Part shown: positions 62,591 through 64,000 of the stretch, in pieces
Layout of the letters: every line of letters starts with the position of its first letter
Numbering within the stretch: the stretch's first letter is position 1
Assembly: GCF_040750395.1 (NCBI RefSeq)
Contig: NZ_JBFLVD010000014.1
Coordinates: forward strand, 186,001-250,000
DNA from: Scandinavium sp002470465
Lineage (GTDB): Bacteria; Pseudomonadota; Gammaproteobacteria; Enterobacterales; Enterobacteriaceae
DNA: 64,000 nt
Reading direction: 5' to 3'
Position numbers and translations under genes: made by a program
Notes under the pieces: generated by a model
The model's database searches: none
What the model was told of the DNA's origin: nothing
Seen by the model: only the letters and a program-made list of their open reading frames with translations

Positions 62591-63922
62591 TTAATAGCGG
62601 GCAGGGCAGGTGAATTTCTTCAGCCAGGCGTAATTGAGATCGCCCGTCGCGCTGGCCAGTTTGATATTCGACGTAATGTATTCGTACTGCGCGTTGGCAA
62701 AATCACTGAGCGATTTGAAATAATCTTTTTCTGCATTGAGCCTGTCGATAGTGGTCCTCATGCCCAGCTCGTAGGCGTATTGCGTTGACTCCATTCTTTT
62801 TTTGGCTGAGACAATGCCGCGATCGTATGCGCTAATCGTCGCTTCGCCAGCGCGAACACCGGACCAGGCGCTTTCCATATCCTCGAGCGCCTGGCGCCGC
62901 GCATCGATCAGCAAATCTTTGGCCTGTTCCTTACGGTGGGCCGCCTCAATGCTTTGCGAAATCTGGCTTCCACCGGCGAACAGAGGTACTGAGACATTGA
63001 TACCAATGTTGGTATTGCGGGTTTTTGACGTGGTGCCAAAGACATCATCCAGCACGTTGCCATCTTCGGCGCGGCTCCAGTTGTTGCCATACGAAGCCTG
63101 AAACGTGACGACCGGCAGGTGTTGCCCTGCAGCCGCGACGACGTCGGCCTGGCTTTGGTTCATCACAAACTGCGCCGCCTGAATATTCAGGTTCTGGCTC
63201 TCCGTACGTGACCTCAGCAGCGCCAGCTGGGGCAGTTTTTTTGGCGTAACGCAGTCCATTCCGCTAACAGGCACGCTATTGCCCGACTGGCCGGTCAGTC
63301 TTTCGAAACGAATTTTTGCATCCTTGAGCTGGCTTTCGGCTGAAATCACGTCGGCCACGGACTTATCAAAATTCGCCTGCGCCTCGTCAACGTCCAGGCG
63401 CGTTTGCTCGCCGATAGCGAGCGCTTTACTCGCTGAATTAAGCTGTTGTTCGAACGCCACGCGTGCTTTATCGGCGTTATCCAGCACGCGGGAGTAATAG
63501 ATGACCGTAAACCACGCATCGCTGACGTCGCTGATCATTTTCTGCTGAGCGAGCATATACCTGACCTGCGCCTCATCGGCGATGGCGTCACCCCGTTGCC
63601 AGTCTGCGTATTTACTGAGATCGAAAAGGGGTTGGGTTACATTGACCGCGGCATTATGACGCGTGACGCCTGCAGCATAAGAAGCCTTCGGCTGATCCTG
63701 CTTTGACCATGCGCCGTTCAGCGAGACCACGGGAAGCAGGCCCGCAAAGCCCTGAATCCGCTTTTGCTGCTGAGCATCGTTGAGGTTTCTTGCCGCCAGA
63801 ATGGTCGAATCATAATTGTCCGCAGCGATCACGGCTTCCTGTAGCGTTAAGGCGCTGCAGTACTGAGGGTGCAGAAAAAAAACAGATGAAATGATTGCTG
63901 ATGTCCAGGCTCTACTCTGCAT
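62591..63922 (-). CDS. TolC-family outer-membrane factor of the peptide exporter
   Basis: 443 residues, signal peptide 1-24 (HPQYCSA). Two TolC-like halves: LTLQEAVIAADNYDSTILAA and VSVPLFAGGSQISQSIE. Most enterobacterial microcin systems use the housekeeping TolC, so a dedicated channel is notable. Its ATG is 4 bases after the stop of a regulator-like gene, so the two are probably cotranscribed. Confidence 0.9.
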   Translation of the reverse strand: MQSRAWTSAIISSVFFLHPQYCSALTLQEAVIAADNYDSTILAARNLNDAQQQKRIQGFAGLLPVVSLNGAWSKQDQPKASYAAGVTRHNAAVNVTQPLFDLSKYADWQRGDAIADEAQVRYMLAQQKMISDVSDAWFTVIYYSRVLDNADKARVAFEQQLNSASKALAIGEQTRLDVDEAQANFDKSVADVISAESQLKDAKIRFERLTGQSGNSVPVSGMDCVTPKKLPQLALLRSRTESQNLNIQAAQFVMNQSQADVVAAAGQHLPVVTFQASYGNNWSRAEDGNVLDDVFGTTSKTRNTNIGINVSVPLFAGGSQISQSIEAAHRKEQAKDLLIDARRQALEDMESAWSGVRAGEATISAYDRGIVSAKKRMESTQYAYELGMRTTIDRLNAEKDYFKSLSDFANAQYEYITSNIKLASATGDLNYAWLKKFTCPARY

Positions 63923-63926
63923 ACTG

Positions 63927-64000
63927 TTATTCCATTACTCCGGCGAGCTGAATAAATTTTAATAATTCACTGTTGGTTGAAATATTTAGCTTCTTCATCG
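63927..64000 (-). CDS. C-terminal end of a LuxR-type regulator (partial)
   Basis: Only 24 codons are in the window, ending LNISTNSELLKFIQLAGVME and TAA. The pattern K-L-x-I-x-x-x-x-E-L-L-K-F matches the last helices of LuxR/FixJ helix-turn-helix domains, for example in response regulators. Likely controls the exporter operon that starts 4 bases later. The rest lies beyond the window edge. Confidence 0.6.
   Translation of the reverse strand, partial: MKKLNISTNSELLKFIQLAGVME

Overview
The window looks like a chromosomal segment of an enterobacterium close to Enterobacter, Lelliottia, Leclercia or Kosakonia. This rests on remembered protein sequences and gene order, not on a search. The backbone from 15.2 to 52.6 kb keeps the Escherichia coli order: ileX, mug, rpoD-dnaG-rpsU, tsaD, plsY, folB, uppP, cca, ygiM, ygiF, glnE, hldE, ubiK, ribB, zupT, ygiD, ygiC, ygiB, tolC, nudF, yqiB, cpdA, yqiA, parE. 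Accessory modules interrupt or flank it.

1-3.8 kb: REP-like repeats, then the copper-stress/disulfide operon scsABCD with its terminator. 3.8-5.0 kb: an AT-rich stretch with no convincing gene and two matched dyads. 5.0-15.0 kb: a lower-GC island. It holds a small protein resembling phage tail assembly chaperones and a 1395-residue type I-secreted protein. That protein has a BapA-type prefix, eleven 50-residue acidic helical repeats, and a long hydrophobic part with three 58-residue repeats. A complete dedicated secretion system follows (TolC-like, LapB-like ABC, HlyD-like). The island stops at tRNA-Ile(CAU).

15.3-36.5 kb: housekeeping genes, with a complete urease operon (ureDABCEFG, Klebsiella-type, with a Nac-like site upstream) between plsY and tsaD. 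YgiF is about 130 residues shorter than in E. coli. 36.5-41.3 kb: a 1477-residue autotransporter sits where E. coli has glgS-yqiJK. 41.3-52.6 kb: backbone again, with an FMN riboswitch before ribB, a Fur-box-like site at zupT and a mar/sox/rob box at tolC.

52.6-64 kb, all on the minus strand: the most unusual part. A type I export operon (end of a LuxR-like regulator, TolC-like, HlyD-like, C39-peptidase ABC) is followed by a promoter and two genes for small proteins with 15-residue double-glycine leaders. Next comes a complete chaperone-usher fimbrial operon, and then a third double-glycine peptide gene. Two of the mature peptides are glycine-zipper proteins, which recalls the Cdz contact-dependent killing system of Caulobacter. 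I see no immunity gene. This locus and the 5-15 kb island are the best candidates for an undescribed system.
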